From: Halobacteriales archaeon QH_6_64_20
GTDB lineage: Archaea; Halobacteriota; Halobacteria; Halobacteriales; Halococcaceae
Direction of reading: 5' to 3'
Assembly: GCA_003021235.1 (NCBI GenBank)
Contig: PXQR01000018.1
Span: 1 to 54,694 of the forward strand
DNA length: 54,694 bases
Position numbers and translations under genes: made by a program. The notes beneath the pieces are model-generated. The model was not told the DNA's origin, made no database searches, and was given only the letters and a program-made list of their open reading frames with translations. How positions within the stretch are numbered: the first letter of the stretch is position 1; each line of letters begins with the position of its first letter. Below, in pieces: positions 43,396-51,112 of the stretch.

Positions 43396-44880
43396 GTGAC
43401 CCCTCACTCCGCGGACGACCCGGCACCCGTCGCACGCTTTCGCGAGGTACTCTCCCCGCCGCCAGCCTACGAGTTCCCGATCACCGATCTCGATCACCTC
43501 GACGTGCCGGTCTGGACGATCGCCCAATGGCACGACGGCGAGATGGTGACGAGTACCGGCTACGGACGCACCGACGACCGCGCCCGGATCGGTGCCTGGG
43601 GCGAACTCGCCGAACGCGCCGTCCGCTATACCCTCCCCGATCTCCCGTCCCGGCGTGCGAGCTACGGGGAACTGTCCGAGGCCGGCGTCGACGCGATCGA
43701 TCCACGTCGGTTGCGCCTCCCGGTGGCGACCGACTATGACCACGGCCGCGAGATCGAGTGGATCGAAGCCACTCGATACCCCTTCGAAGAGTCGGTGTGG
43801 GTCCCGATCGAGGCGGCCGCGACCGCGCCGAGCCAGCTACCCGAGTCGGCACCGGACCCGCTGTTCACGCCGGTCACGAACGGTCTGGGTGCCGGCGATT
43901 CCCTCGAACGGGCGCTTTCACATGCCCTGTGCGAACTGATCCAGCGCGACGGCAACAGCGTCTCCTATCGCGCTACCGACCGGGGTGTCGAGATCGACCT
44001 CAGCGACGTAGCGGACCCGGAGATCGGCGCAATACTCGATCAGTACGAGGAGACGGGCCTCGACGTCCAGGTCAAACTCGCCGACACGCCCCTCGACATC
44101 GTGAGCCTGTACGTCGTCGGTGCCGAGCGCGATCCCCGAGACGCCCCCCACCCGCTGACCCTGACCGGCTGTGGTGAAGGAGCCCATCCCGATCGAGAGG
44201 TCGCGTTGAAGAAAGCGCTCTTGGAGTTCGCCGCCTCGCGGGTCAGAAAGCGGTTCTACCACGCCATCGATCCGATGGCAAAATCGGACCTCCTCCCGGA
44301 GGCGTATCGCGAGCGAGTACGGAAGAACCCACCTGGAAAGGGCGAACAACGGGCTTACGACGCGATGTGCGAGTGGCTGGAACTCGATGCCGAAGGGATG
44401 ATGGCGCGGATCGATTCGCCGATCTTCGACGTCCGCGAGCGGGTCGCCCTCTCATCGTTGCCGACCGTCGCCCCCGAAACCGTCGAGACGCCGGCTGACC
44501 TGCTCGATTGTGTCACAGGCCGATACGACGCGGCTGACATGGAGGTCTGTTACGTCGATCTGTCGCCCGATTCGACCACCCGCGTCGTGAAGGCGATCGT
44601 TCCGGGCATGGAAGTCGAGACGATGACCTACGACCGGATCGGTCCGCGGAACCTACAACGGCTCTTCGATCGCGACAGCGACCTCGCAGGGCTTCTCGCG
44701 GACGGCGCGCCCGAGAGCGCTCATCGAGTTCCACTCACCGAAGCAGACGAAGCCGCAGTCGGCGGCCCGGCGTGGTTCGACCCCGAGGCCGCCCGCCGGG
44801 TTACCGATGGGTTATATGCGCTTTATCGCGAACCGGCCCGCCACGCGATCGCGATGCACGGGGACCTCCCGGGGGAGTAG
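43396..44880 (+). CDS. Stand-alone YcaO-family ATP-dependent cyclodehydratase-like protein
   Basis: A 494-residue YcaO protein, a family that activates amide carbonyls with ATP to make azoline heterocycles or thioamides, or modifies ribosomal proteins. Typical elements: GAWGELAERAVRYTLPD (Glu-rich ATP/Mg site), TPVTNGLGAGDSLERALSHALCELIQRDG, LTGCGEGAHPDREVALKKALLEFAASR, then the C-terminal region EVCYVDLSPDSTTRVVKAIVPGMEV. The GTG start at 43396 has a TATA-like box before it. The upstream in-frame ATGs at 43069 and 43084 would add about 105-109 Arg/Pro-rich residues and are rejected. No TfuA, E1-like partner, SagB oxidase or precursor peptide is adjacent, so the substrate is unknown. Confidence 0.85.
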   Translation: MTPHSADDPAPVARFREVLSPPPAYEFPITDLDHLDVPVWTIAQWHDGEMVTSTGYGRTDDRARIGAWGELAERAVRYTLPDLPSRRASYGELSEAGVDAIDPRRLRLPVATDYDHGREIEWIEATRYPFEESVWVPIEAAATAPSQLPESAPDPLFTPVTNGLGAGDSLERALSHALCELIQRDGNSVSYRATDRGVEIDLSDVADPEIGAILDQYEETGLDVQVKLADTPLDIVSLYVVGAERDPRDAPHPLTLTGCGEGAHPDREVALKKALLEFAASRVRKRFYHAIDPMAKSDLLPEAYRERVRKNPPGKGEQRAYDAMCEWLELDAEGMMARIDSPIFDVRERVALSSLPTVAPETVETPADLLDCVTGRYDAADMEVCYVDLSPDSTTRVVKAIVPGMEVETMTYDRIGPRNLQRLFDRDSDLAGLLADGAPESAHRVPLTEADEAAVGGPAWFDPEAARRVTDGLYALYREPARHAIAMHGDLPGE

Positions 44881-44965
44881 ACCGAAGAACAATACCGCCG
44901 GACGGTGAACCGGTCGGAATCGCCGGTCGCCACAGGGCTATGGCGCTCCCCGGTGTGTGAGCGGT

Positions 44966-46114
44966 ATGGAAATCGGAACCGCACGGGCCGACCCCGGCGA
45001 GATCGCACGCGGGTATCTGGAGGTCGCTGAACTACCGACGGCTATCAGCGAGCAGGTCCCGGTCGTCATCGCACGCGGCGAGCACGACGGGCCGACGCTA
45101 TGGGTTACAGCCACCCAGCACAGCGGCGAGGTCACCGGCTTGGCGGTCACGCTTGACGTCGTATCCGAGGACCTCGCAAGCGACCTGCGAGGAACGGTCG
45201 TCTGCCTGCCCGCGCTCAATCCGTCGGGACTGCGCCGGACGAACCTCACCGAGGAGGGCAGACACTCCTACCGGACCTCCTATTACGATAACGACAACCC
45301 GAACGGGTACTTCCCGTCGGCGAGCGAGCGCGAGGCGGACGAGGACGGTGAGAACGGCGGAGACGACGGGGAAGGCACGAGCACCGACAAGCCGGGTATT
45401 TCGAGTCGCCCCCGGGTACAAGAGCTGATCTGCCGGCGGATCTTCGAGTATATCGAGGACTCGGCGGACGCGCTGATCGATATCCACACCGCACAGGCCG
45501 GCTGGATGCCGTTTTCGATCCTCGGACGGGTGCCCTACGGCACGCACCGAAGCGAGGAGGACGCTCGGGACCTCCTCGACGAACAGCGCCGACTGGCCGA
45601 CGCCTTCGGCGTCCCGGTCACCCGAGGGATCGGCCTGGAGGCGCTCGGCCCGGAGGGCAACCGCTCGATCTCCGGGGCGAGCCGCGACGTTCTCGAAATA
45701 CCGGCCTTCGTCGCCGAGTTGGGAGGACACAGTTTCGTCGAAGAGGAGTACCGGAAGGCGGGCGTCGTCGGACTGAGGAACGTTATGCGCGAGATGGGAA
45801 TGCTTCCCGGCGACCTTGAGCCGAACGACGCCGCGCCCGACTCGCCGGTGGACTTCGAGGTCCAACACACGCCGAACCCCCACACCGACACGCCCGGCAT
45901 CGCCCGCTATCACGTCGATGCGGGCGACGTCGTACAGGAGGGCGATCCGGTCTGTGACATCGTTTCGCCGAACGGCGGGTTTAGGACTACTATCGAGAGC
46001 GCCCATAACGGCTACATCATCGGTCGGTACGAGGGGATCGCCCGGTATCGCAACGACGCGCTCTGTTGTACCGCGATCCGGGACGAGAGCGACGTCGTCG
46101 GCCGAGTGGACTGA
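44966..46114 (+). CDS. Succinylglutamate desuccinylase/aspartoacylase-family zinc hydrolase
   Basis: A 382-residue M14-like metallohydrolase. Zinc ligands are visible in TATQHSGEVTGL (HSGE pattern) and ALIDIHTAQAGW. PALNPSGLRRTNLTEEGRHS matches the NPxGxxxxxR substrate loop, and the catalytic Glu lies in FVAELGGHSFVEEEY. A C-terminal biotinyl-lipoyl-like beta domain follows (VDAGDVVQEGDPVCDIVSPNG). A 40-residue acidic insert (ADEDGENGGDDGEGTSTD) follows the substrate loop. The enzyme would deacylate an N-acyl amino acid or cut a small amide; the precise substrate is unknown. It converges with the sugar ABC operon at 46166. Confidence 0.83.
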   Translation: MEIGTARADPGEIARGYLEVAELPTAISEQVPVVIARGEHDGPTLWVTATQHSGEVTGLAVTLDVVSEDLASDLRGTVVCLPALNPSGLRRTNLTEEGRHSYRTSYYDNDNPNGYFPSASEREADEDGENGGDDGEGTSTDKPGISSRPRVQELICRRIFEYIEDSADALIDIHTAQAGWMPFSILGRVPYGTHRSEEDARDLLDEQRRLADAFGVPVTRGIGLEALGPEGNRSISGASRDVLEIPAFVAELGGHSFVEEEYRKAGVVGLRNVMREMGMLPGDLEPNDAAPDSPVDFEVQHTPNPHTDTPGIARYHVDAGDVVQEGDPVCDIVSPNGGFRTTIESAHNGYIIGRYEGIARYRNDALCCTAIRDESDVVGRVD

Positions 46115-46165
46115 GAGAACAGCGACCGAGAGAGAACAGCGACGAAAGGAAGTGCGAGCGACGGC

Positions 46166-47110
46166 TTAGAAGCCCTTCGTGCCGCCCTGAGCGAGCCCTT
46201 CGACGATGTAGCGCTGGACGAGGGCGAACAGGACGATCACCGGAGCCATGGTGATCACCGCGGCGGTGAGCACCGCACCCCAGTCGACGGCGTTCGACGA
46301 CTGGAAGAGTTCGAGCGCGAACGGGAGCGTGCGAGTGCCCGCCGATTGTGAGAGGATCGAGACGAACAGGTAGTCGTTCCACGAGAGGACGAAGGTGTAA
46401 AACGCCGCGACCGACAGTCCCGGTGCCGACAACGGCACGATCACCCGTAGGATGACCCCTAACTCCGAACAGCCGTCCATGCGCGCGGCGTCGTCCAGGC
46501 TCTCGGGGATGTCGTCGAAATATCCCTTGAGCAACCACACTCCGAAGGGGATCGCCCCGACCGAATGGGCGAGTACGATCCCCAGATAGGAGTTGATCAG
46601 CCCGAGCGTGAACATCAACGAGAAGAAGGGAATCAGGATCAACACTCCGGGAAGCATCTGCGTCGAGACGAAGGCTAAGATCATCGACTTGCTCCCGGGG
46701 AACTCGAAGCGGCTGATCGCATACGCTCCGAAGATCGATACCGCGAGCGTAAGCACCGTCGTCGTGGTCGCGATTATCACCGAGTTGATCGCGAAGAGCT
46801 GGAAGTCCCCGCGGGTGAGTACCCGAGCCCAGTGGCTAAGGGTGAACTGGTCGCCGGTCGGCACGATGATGAGCTCGCCGGCGAACAGCGCGCTCTGGGA
46901 CTTGAACGTCGAGAGCAGGAGGTAGATGATCGGAAAGAGGATGATGAGGTAATAAAAGGCGAGAACGACGTACACGAGCAGTGCTCGCCGCGGCGAGGTC
47001 TCCTCGTCGAGCCAGTCGTCGAACCGGCTCAGAGGTCCCGACCCTGACCCTGACCCCGATCCCGATCCCGATCCCGAGCGTGTGTCGCTTCGTTCGGTCG
47101 GTCGGCTCAT
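46166..47110 (-). CDS. Carbohydrate ABC transporter permease (MalG/UgpE type)
   Basis: A 314-residue inner permease with six predicted helices. The EAA loop that contacts the ATPase is present (PESLDDAARMDGCSELGVILRVIVPLS), and the N-terminal region FYYLIILFPIIYLLLSTFKS is typical of MalG-type subunits. Residues 13-25 are a Ser-Gly repeat coded by a hexanucleotide microsatellite. Its ATG shares one base with the stop of the upstream permease gene (TGATG), showing tight translational coupling. It forms the membrane channel with the next gene. Confidence 0.93.
   Translation of the reverse strand: MSRPTERSDTRSGSGSGSGSGSGSGPLSRFDDWLDEETSPRRALLVYVVLAFYYLIILFPIIYLLLSTFKSQSALFAGELIIVPTGDQFTLSHWARVLTRGDFQLFAINSVIIATTTTVLTLAVSIFGAYAISRFEFPGSKSMILAFVSTQMLPGVLILIPFFSLMFTLGLINSYLGIVLAHSVGAIPFGVWLLKGYFDDIPESLDDAARMDGCSELGVILRVIVPLSAPGLSVAAFYTFVLSWNDYLFVSILSQSAGTRTLPFALELFQSSNAVDWGAVLTAAVITMAPVIVLFALVQRYIVEGLAQGGTKGF
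47039..47080 (-). repeat. Hexanucleotide repeat in the MalG-type permease
   Basis: About seven imperfect copies of a six-base unit (GACCCT, GATCCC on the plus strand) coding alternating Gly-Ser near the permease N-terminus. In-frame unit gain or loss would alter the tail length without a frameshift. Confidence 0.7.
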
Positions 47111-48039
47111 CAGATGTCCTCCTCTAAGCGGACGTAGATCACGGTGAACACGAGCATGATGACGAGCATGACCCCGCCCGCCGCAGCCGCGTAGCCCAGC
47201 GCGTTCTGGACGAACGCCTGGTCGTAGACGAAGGTTGCGAGGACTTCGGTGTTATTGAGCGGGCCGCCGCCGGTCGAGAGGAAGACGATGTCGAAGTTGT
47301 TGAACGTGTAGATCACGTGTAGGACGATCATCACCATCGAGACCTGCGAGAGGTTCGGCAAGGTGATGTGACGGAACTGCTGGAGTGCGCCGGCCCCATC
47401 CATCTCCGCCGCCTCGTAGAGATCGTCGGGGATCGACAGCATCCCGGCCATGAGCGCCACCGCGAAAAACGGCGCGTTGCGCCAGACGTGAAGCCCGATG
47501 ACGATCGGAAACGCGAGTTGGGGTGCGCCGAACCAGTATCTCGTCGGCAATCCGAACGCCCCGAGGATCACGTTCACCAGGCCGAACTCGGGCTGAAAGA
47601 GGAAGTTGAAGATCGTAACCATTACTACCACTGGCATCACCCACGTCACCATCGAGAGGCTCCGAAAGGCCCCGATCCCCGGCACTTTCTGCTTGAGGAC
47701 GAGCGCGAGGCCGAGGCCGACGAAGTATTCGAGCGAAACTGCAAGCGTCGTCAGGAGTACCGAACGCCAGAGCGACCCCAGGAAGACGGAGTCGGAAAGA
47801 AGCGCCGCGTAGTTCGAGATACCCACCCAGGTCGCCTGATCGGGATAGAGAAGCGAACTCTCCTGGAAGCTCGTATAGATCCCGACGGCCGTGGGATAGA
47901 CGATGATGATCGCGACTAGCGCGATCGCCGGCAGGACGAAGGCGTAGCCGAGCCGGGTCTCCCGGCTGATCGAGAGGAACTCCTCGGCGTAGCGACGGAC
48001 ACCTCCCCCCTGAGACGTCGATTCGGATTCGGTGGCCAT
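47110..48039 (-). CDS. Carbohydrate ABC transporter permease (MalF/UgpA type)
   Basis: A 309-residue permease with six helices. The N-terminus SRETRLGYAFVLPAIALVAIIIVYPTAVG and the EAA loop PDDLYEAAEMDGAGALQQFRHITLP are diagnostic for the MalF/UgpA side of sugar importers. It pairs with the MalG-type subunit encoded immediately downstream. It is 15 nt downstream of the binding-protein gene, so the three form one operon on the minus strand. Confidence 0.93.
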   Translation of the reverse strand: MATESESTSQGGGVRRYAEEFLSISRETRLGYAFVLPAIALVAIIIVYPTAVGIYTSFQESSLLYPDQATWVGISNYAALLSDSVFLGSLWRSVLLTTLAVSLEYFVGLGLALVLKQKVPGIGAFRSLSMVTWVMPVVVMVTIFNFLFQPEFGLVNVILGAFGLPTRYWFGAPQLAFPIVIGLHVWRNAPFFAVALMAGMLSIPDDLYEAAEMDGAGALQQFRHITLPNLSQVSMVMIVLHVIYTFNNFDIVFLSTGGGPLNNTEVLATFVYDQAFVQNALGYAAAAGGVMLVIMLVFTVIYVRLEEDI

Positions 48040-48054
48040 TCTGTGCCCACCGGA

Positions 48055-49443
48055 TCAGTTCTCGAACTCGCTCGTCAGGTCGCTCCACTTGCCGTGAAGG
48101 TCCTCGCCGGCCTGCATCGCGCTCTTGCGGTTGTAGACGACCTGCTGGACCTCGCTGTAAAGCGCCTGTGCGACCGGGCCCCAGTTCACGTACGCCAGCG
48201 GAACCCCCGTCTCTCCGGATTCGTTGAGCGCTTCCAAGTCCGGGTTGTCGATGCCGCTTTCGATACCCTCGATCGGCGGCGGGGTATTGAACTTGATCGC
48301 ACCCTCGCCCGCTCGCTTCACCCCTTCCGGGCTCGAAATGGTGCTCATCGTCTCCCAGGCGGCGTCCTTGTTCTCCGAAGCGGAGTTCATGAGCAACGAG
48401 TTCACCGCGAGGTACGTCCCGTCGGGGTTCTCCGCCCCTTCGATGTGCGGTAACAGGACGGCACCGGTGTTGTCGAGGACGTCGTTCGCCGTGGCCTCGC
48501 TCGGCGCGTCGGTCACGAGCCCTAGTAGCCAGTTGCCACACTCGATCATCGCCTGGTTGCCCTGGAGGTAGCCGATGTCGTTCGACTCCCACCCGGCACC
48601 ACGGACGTCGGGGCTGATCGCGCTCGGGCCCTGCTCGGCGAACAGGTCGGCGTAGTAGCTCTTGAACACCTGCCCGAGGGTTTCGGCGCTCGGCTCCAAC
48701 GACCAGTTGCCGTTGCTTTGTGTGTAGATGTCCGGGCTCATCTGGAGCAGGTGGGAGACGTACTCCTGGAAGACGCGGATCTCACCCTTCTGGGTCGTGA
48801 TGTGAAAGCCGTTCATGCCCTGTTCGTTCTTCGTAATCATCTCGGCGATCCGCTTCAACTCGCTTGCCGTCTCGGGAGGGTCCTGGCCGTATTTCTCCAG
48901 AATGTCCTTCCGGTAGAAGAGCACGCGCCCGCCGCCGATCACCGGCAGGCCCCAGAGCTCCCCGTCGTAAGTGAGCGCCTCCATCATCGAGTCGACGTAC
49001 CGGTCGTAGTAGGGCAACTGCTCGGCCCGATCGCCGATGGGTTCGATGAGCCCGGCACGAGCGTACTCCGAATACTGTTCGAGTTCCCCGTTGAGCGCGT
49101 CGGGCGTGCCGCTTCGCCCGCCGGTGAGGAACTTCTGGTTCATATCGTCGTACGAAAAGGACTCGGCCTGAAGCGTGATGTCCTGCTGGTTCAGTTGGTT
49201 TCGCACCCAGTCGAGCGTCGGCTGGTACTCCGGATCGTCGAAATAGGCGTTCCACATCGTAACGCTCCCGCTCGATTCCCCGGAACCGCCGGAGCCATTG
49301 GAACCACCCGAGCCGCCGGAATCATCGACGCCACTGAGGCCGCCAACACAGCCGGCGAGCCCGGCGGCGACCCCTGCACCGACGCCGGTAAGCGTTCGTC
49401 GTCGCGTTACCCCTCGCCGATCGGAACCGCCCTCTCTCCCCAT
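48055..49443 (-). CDS. Sugar ABC transporter substrate-binding lipoprotein
   Basis: A 462-residue extracellular binding protein of the MalE/UgpB type. The N-terminus has a twin-arginine motif and lipobox (TRRRTLTGVGAGVAAGLAGC), the usual haloarchaeal Tat lipoprotein export with anchoring at the Cys. A flexible Gly/Ser linker follows. The bi-lobed domain starts SVTMWNAYFDDPEYQPTLDW and contains PYYDRYVDSMMEALTYDGELWGLPVIGGG and WETMSTISSPEGVKRAGEGA. It captures an oligosaccharide or a sugar derivative, whose identity cannot be read from sequence. It is the first gene of the operon, with a control region 49444-49814 shared with the ATPase gene. Confidence 0.93.
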   Translation of the reverse strand: MGREGGSDRRGVTRRRTLTGVGAGVAAGLAGCVGGLSGVDDSGGSGGSNGSGGSGESSGSVTMWNAYFDDPEYQPTLDWVRNQLNQQDITLQAESFSYDDMNQKFLTGGRSGTPDALNGELEQYSEYARAGLIEPIGDRAEQLPYYDRYVDSMMEALTYDGELWGLPVIGGGRVLFYRKDILEKYGQDPPETASELKRIAEMITKNEQGMNGFHITTQKGEIRVFQEYVSHLLQMSPDIYTQSNGNWSLEPSAETLGQVFKSYYADLFAEQGPSAISPDVRGAGWESNDIGYLQGNQAMIECGNWLLGLVTDAPSEATANDVLDNTGAVLLPHIEGAENPDGTYLAVNSLLMNSASENKDAAWETMSTISSPEGVKRAGEGAIKFNTPPPIEGIESGIDNPDLEALNESGETGVPLAYVNWGPVAQALYSEVQQVVYNRKSAMQAGEDLHGKWSDLTSEFEN

Positions 49444-49541
49444 AGCAAGGGGTGTGTCCCGATCTGTAAGAGACCTCGGATGTCGGCACGCATGACCCGC
49501 TTTCCGAGCGAAGTAGTAACAGAAATAAAATATCCGGGATT

Positions 49542-49556
49542 ACGGACGACGTCCGT
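49542..49556. promoter_or_regulatory. Inverted repeat next to the binding-protein promoter
   Basis: ACGGAC-GAC-GTCCGT, six-base arms around a three-base spacer. It is placed immediately upstream of the minus-strand TATA box at 49523-49532, where an activator would bind or a repressor would block TFB/BRE contact. Confidence 0.4.
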
Positions 49557-49703
49557 CACGAGGCCGACGACCGGTGAACCGTAGAACGGGTCTCGGAGCG
49601 TTTCGAACCCGAGATTCGGCATCGGTTCGAGCGGGCTCCGTTGTGTCGATTGCAGTGAGAAAACCACATATCCGATATACATAGTCGAGTCCGATAGTAA
49701 CCC

Positions 49704-49728
49704 TCACAGATATGGTACGTATCTGTGA
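49704..49728. promoter_or_regulatory. Palindromic operator candidate before the ABC ATPase gene
   Basis: TCACAGATA-N7-TATCTGTGA, perfect nine-base arms. It lies 20-40 nt downstream of a possible TATA patch and about 87 nt before the ATPase start, so it could be a repressor operator at the transcription start or a leader hairpin. The arms differ from the TACT-N7/8-GAGTA motif of haloarchaeal TrmB. Confidence 0.5.
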
Positions 49729-49814
49729 CGAGACGCGATCGAGGGGGGCCGAAGATAGCGGCAGAACGACGATCTAGCCGGAGGTTGATTACCCCGTCAC
49801 TCGTTGTGACCGCA

Positions 49815-51017
49815 ATGGGAGCACTCGAGATCGACGGACTGACCAAGACGTTCGGGGACGGCGAGACCGAAAACGTCGCTGTCGACGACCTCTCGCTGAC
49901 CATCGAGGACGGCGAGTTCCTGACCCTCGTCGGGCCGTCGGGCTGTGGGAAGAGTACTACGTTACGGTGTGTCGCGGGCCTGGAGACGCCGACGAGCGGC
50001 GAGATCCGTCTCGACGGCGAGACCGTTACCGGCCGCAAGCCGAAGAACCGCGGGATGGCGATGGTATTCCAGAGTTATGCGCTCTACCCGCATAAGACGG
50101 CGTTCGACAACATGGCCTTCGGCCTGCGAATGACGACCGACCTCTCGAAGGGAGAGATCGACGAGAAGGTCCGCGACGCCGCCCGCGTGATGGAGATCGA
50201 AGACCTGCTGGACAACCGTCCGAGCACCCTTAGCGGGGGCCAACAGCAGCGCGTGGCGCTCGGCCGGGCGATCGTCCGCGAACCCGAAGTGTTCCTGCTC
50301 GACGAACCGCTCTCGAACCTGGACGCGAAGCTCCGATCAGGTATGCGCACCGAGCTCCAGGACCTCCAACAGCGCCTCGACGTCACCACACTGTACGTAA
50401 CGCACGACCAGACCGAGGCGATGACGATGGGCGACCGGATCGCCGTGCTGGACGGCGGGCACCTCCAGCAGGTCGGCACTCCCTTGGAGTGTTATCACGA
50501 ACCGCGCAATCGCTTCGTCGCGGGCTTCATCGGTTCGCCGAGCATGAACTTCCTCGATTGTACGCTCCGGGACGGCGTGATTCACCACGACGCCTTCGAG
50601 TACCGACTCTCGACCCCGACCGAGGCGTCGAGCGCGGGGTCGCGGGACGTCACCCTCGGTATCCGCCCGGAAGACCTCGATATCGTCGACAGCGCCACTG
50701 GGGGCCTGAACGACGAGAGCGACGCGAGCGGTGCAAGCGGCGTGGAGGGCGCGGGCGGGGCGGACGGCACGATGGACGCGACGGTGACGGTCGTCGAACC
50801 GACGGGGAACGTCACGGTCTTTTCGATCGACATCGGTTCGCAGGTGCTCACCGCCAGCACCGCCGACTCCCTCGACGTCGATCGCGGTGCACGGATCACC
50901 GTCGGAATGGCGGAGGAGAACGTCCACCTGTTCGACCGGGAGACCGGCGCGGCGCTCTCGCCGTCGGCCGCGACGCAGGCCGAAGAAGCGCCGGCCCGCG
51001 GTTCCTCGTCGTCCTGA
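49815..51017 (+). CDS. Sugar ABC transporter ATP-binding protein (MalK/UgpC type)
   Basis: A 400-residue ATPase driving the importer encoded divergently. Walker A GPSGCGKSTT, Q-loop VFQSYALYPHKTAFDN, signature LSGGQQQRVALGRAI, Walker B VFLLDEPLSNLDAKLR and H-loop YVTHDQTEAMTMGDRI are all present. The C-terminal TOBE region (about 235-385) with FIGSPSMNFLDC and LGIRPEDLDIVD marks the MalK/UgpC subgroup, and is interrupted by an acidic Gly/Ala-rich stretch (about 300-320). The tail ends in poly-Ser. The start is ATG 49815 (MGALEIDGLTKTFGDG); an in-frame GTG 9 nt earlier is possible. Confidence 0.94.
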   Translation: MGALEIDGLTKTFGDGETENVAVDDLSLTIEDGEFLTLVGPSGCGKSTTLRCVAGLETPTSGEIRLDGETVTGRKPKNRGMAMVFQSYALYPHKTAFDNMAFGLRMTTDLSKGEIDEKVRDAARVMEIEDLLDNRPSTLSGGQQQRVALGRAIVREPEVFLLDEPLSNLDAKLRSGMRTELQDLQQRLDVTTLYVTHDQTEAMTMGDRIAVLDGGHLQQVGTPLECYHEPRNRFVAGFIGSPSMNFLDCTLRDGVIHHDAFEYRLSTPTEASSAGSRDVTLGIRPEDLDIVDSATGGLNDESDASGASGVEGAGGADGTMDATVTVVEPTGNVTVFSIDIGSQVLTASTADSLDVDRGARITVGMAEENVHLFDRETGAALSPSAATQAEEAPARGSSSS

Positions 51018-51112
51018 ACGCGAGAAGGGGTCGGCGGATCGGGAGCGAATCGAGCCGGCGGGTTCCCCGTCGAAAAAGCGATCACGGGGCGCGAAGACGG
51101 GACGGACCGCGA

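Larger units (their letters stand above)
49444..49814. promoter_or_regulatory. Divergent control region of the sugar ABC transporter
   Basis: About 370 bases between the binding-protein gene and the ATPase gene. It holds a minus-strand TATA-like TATTTTATTT (49523-49532), an inverted repeat directly behind it (49542-49556), a plus-strand A/T patch TATCCGATATACATA near 49670-49685, and a perfect nine-base-arm palindrome at 49704-49728. No gene is evident. Confidence 0.6.

Noticed and set aside
49407-49682. 91-codon frame in the ABC control region
   Set aside because: It overlaps promoter elements and the binding-protein start, with no protein-like pattern.
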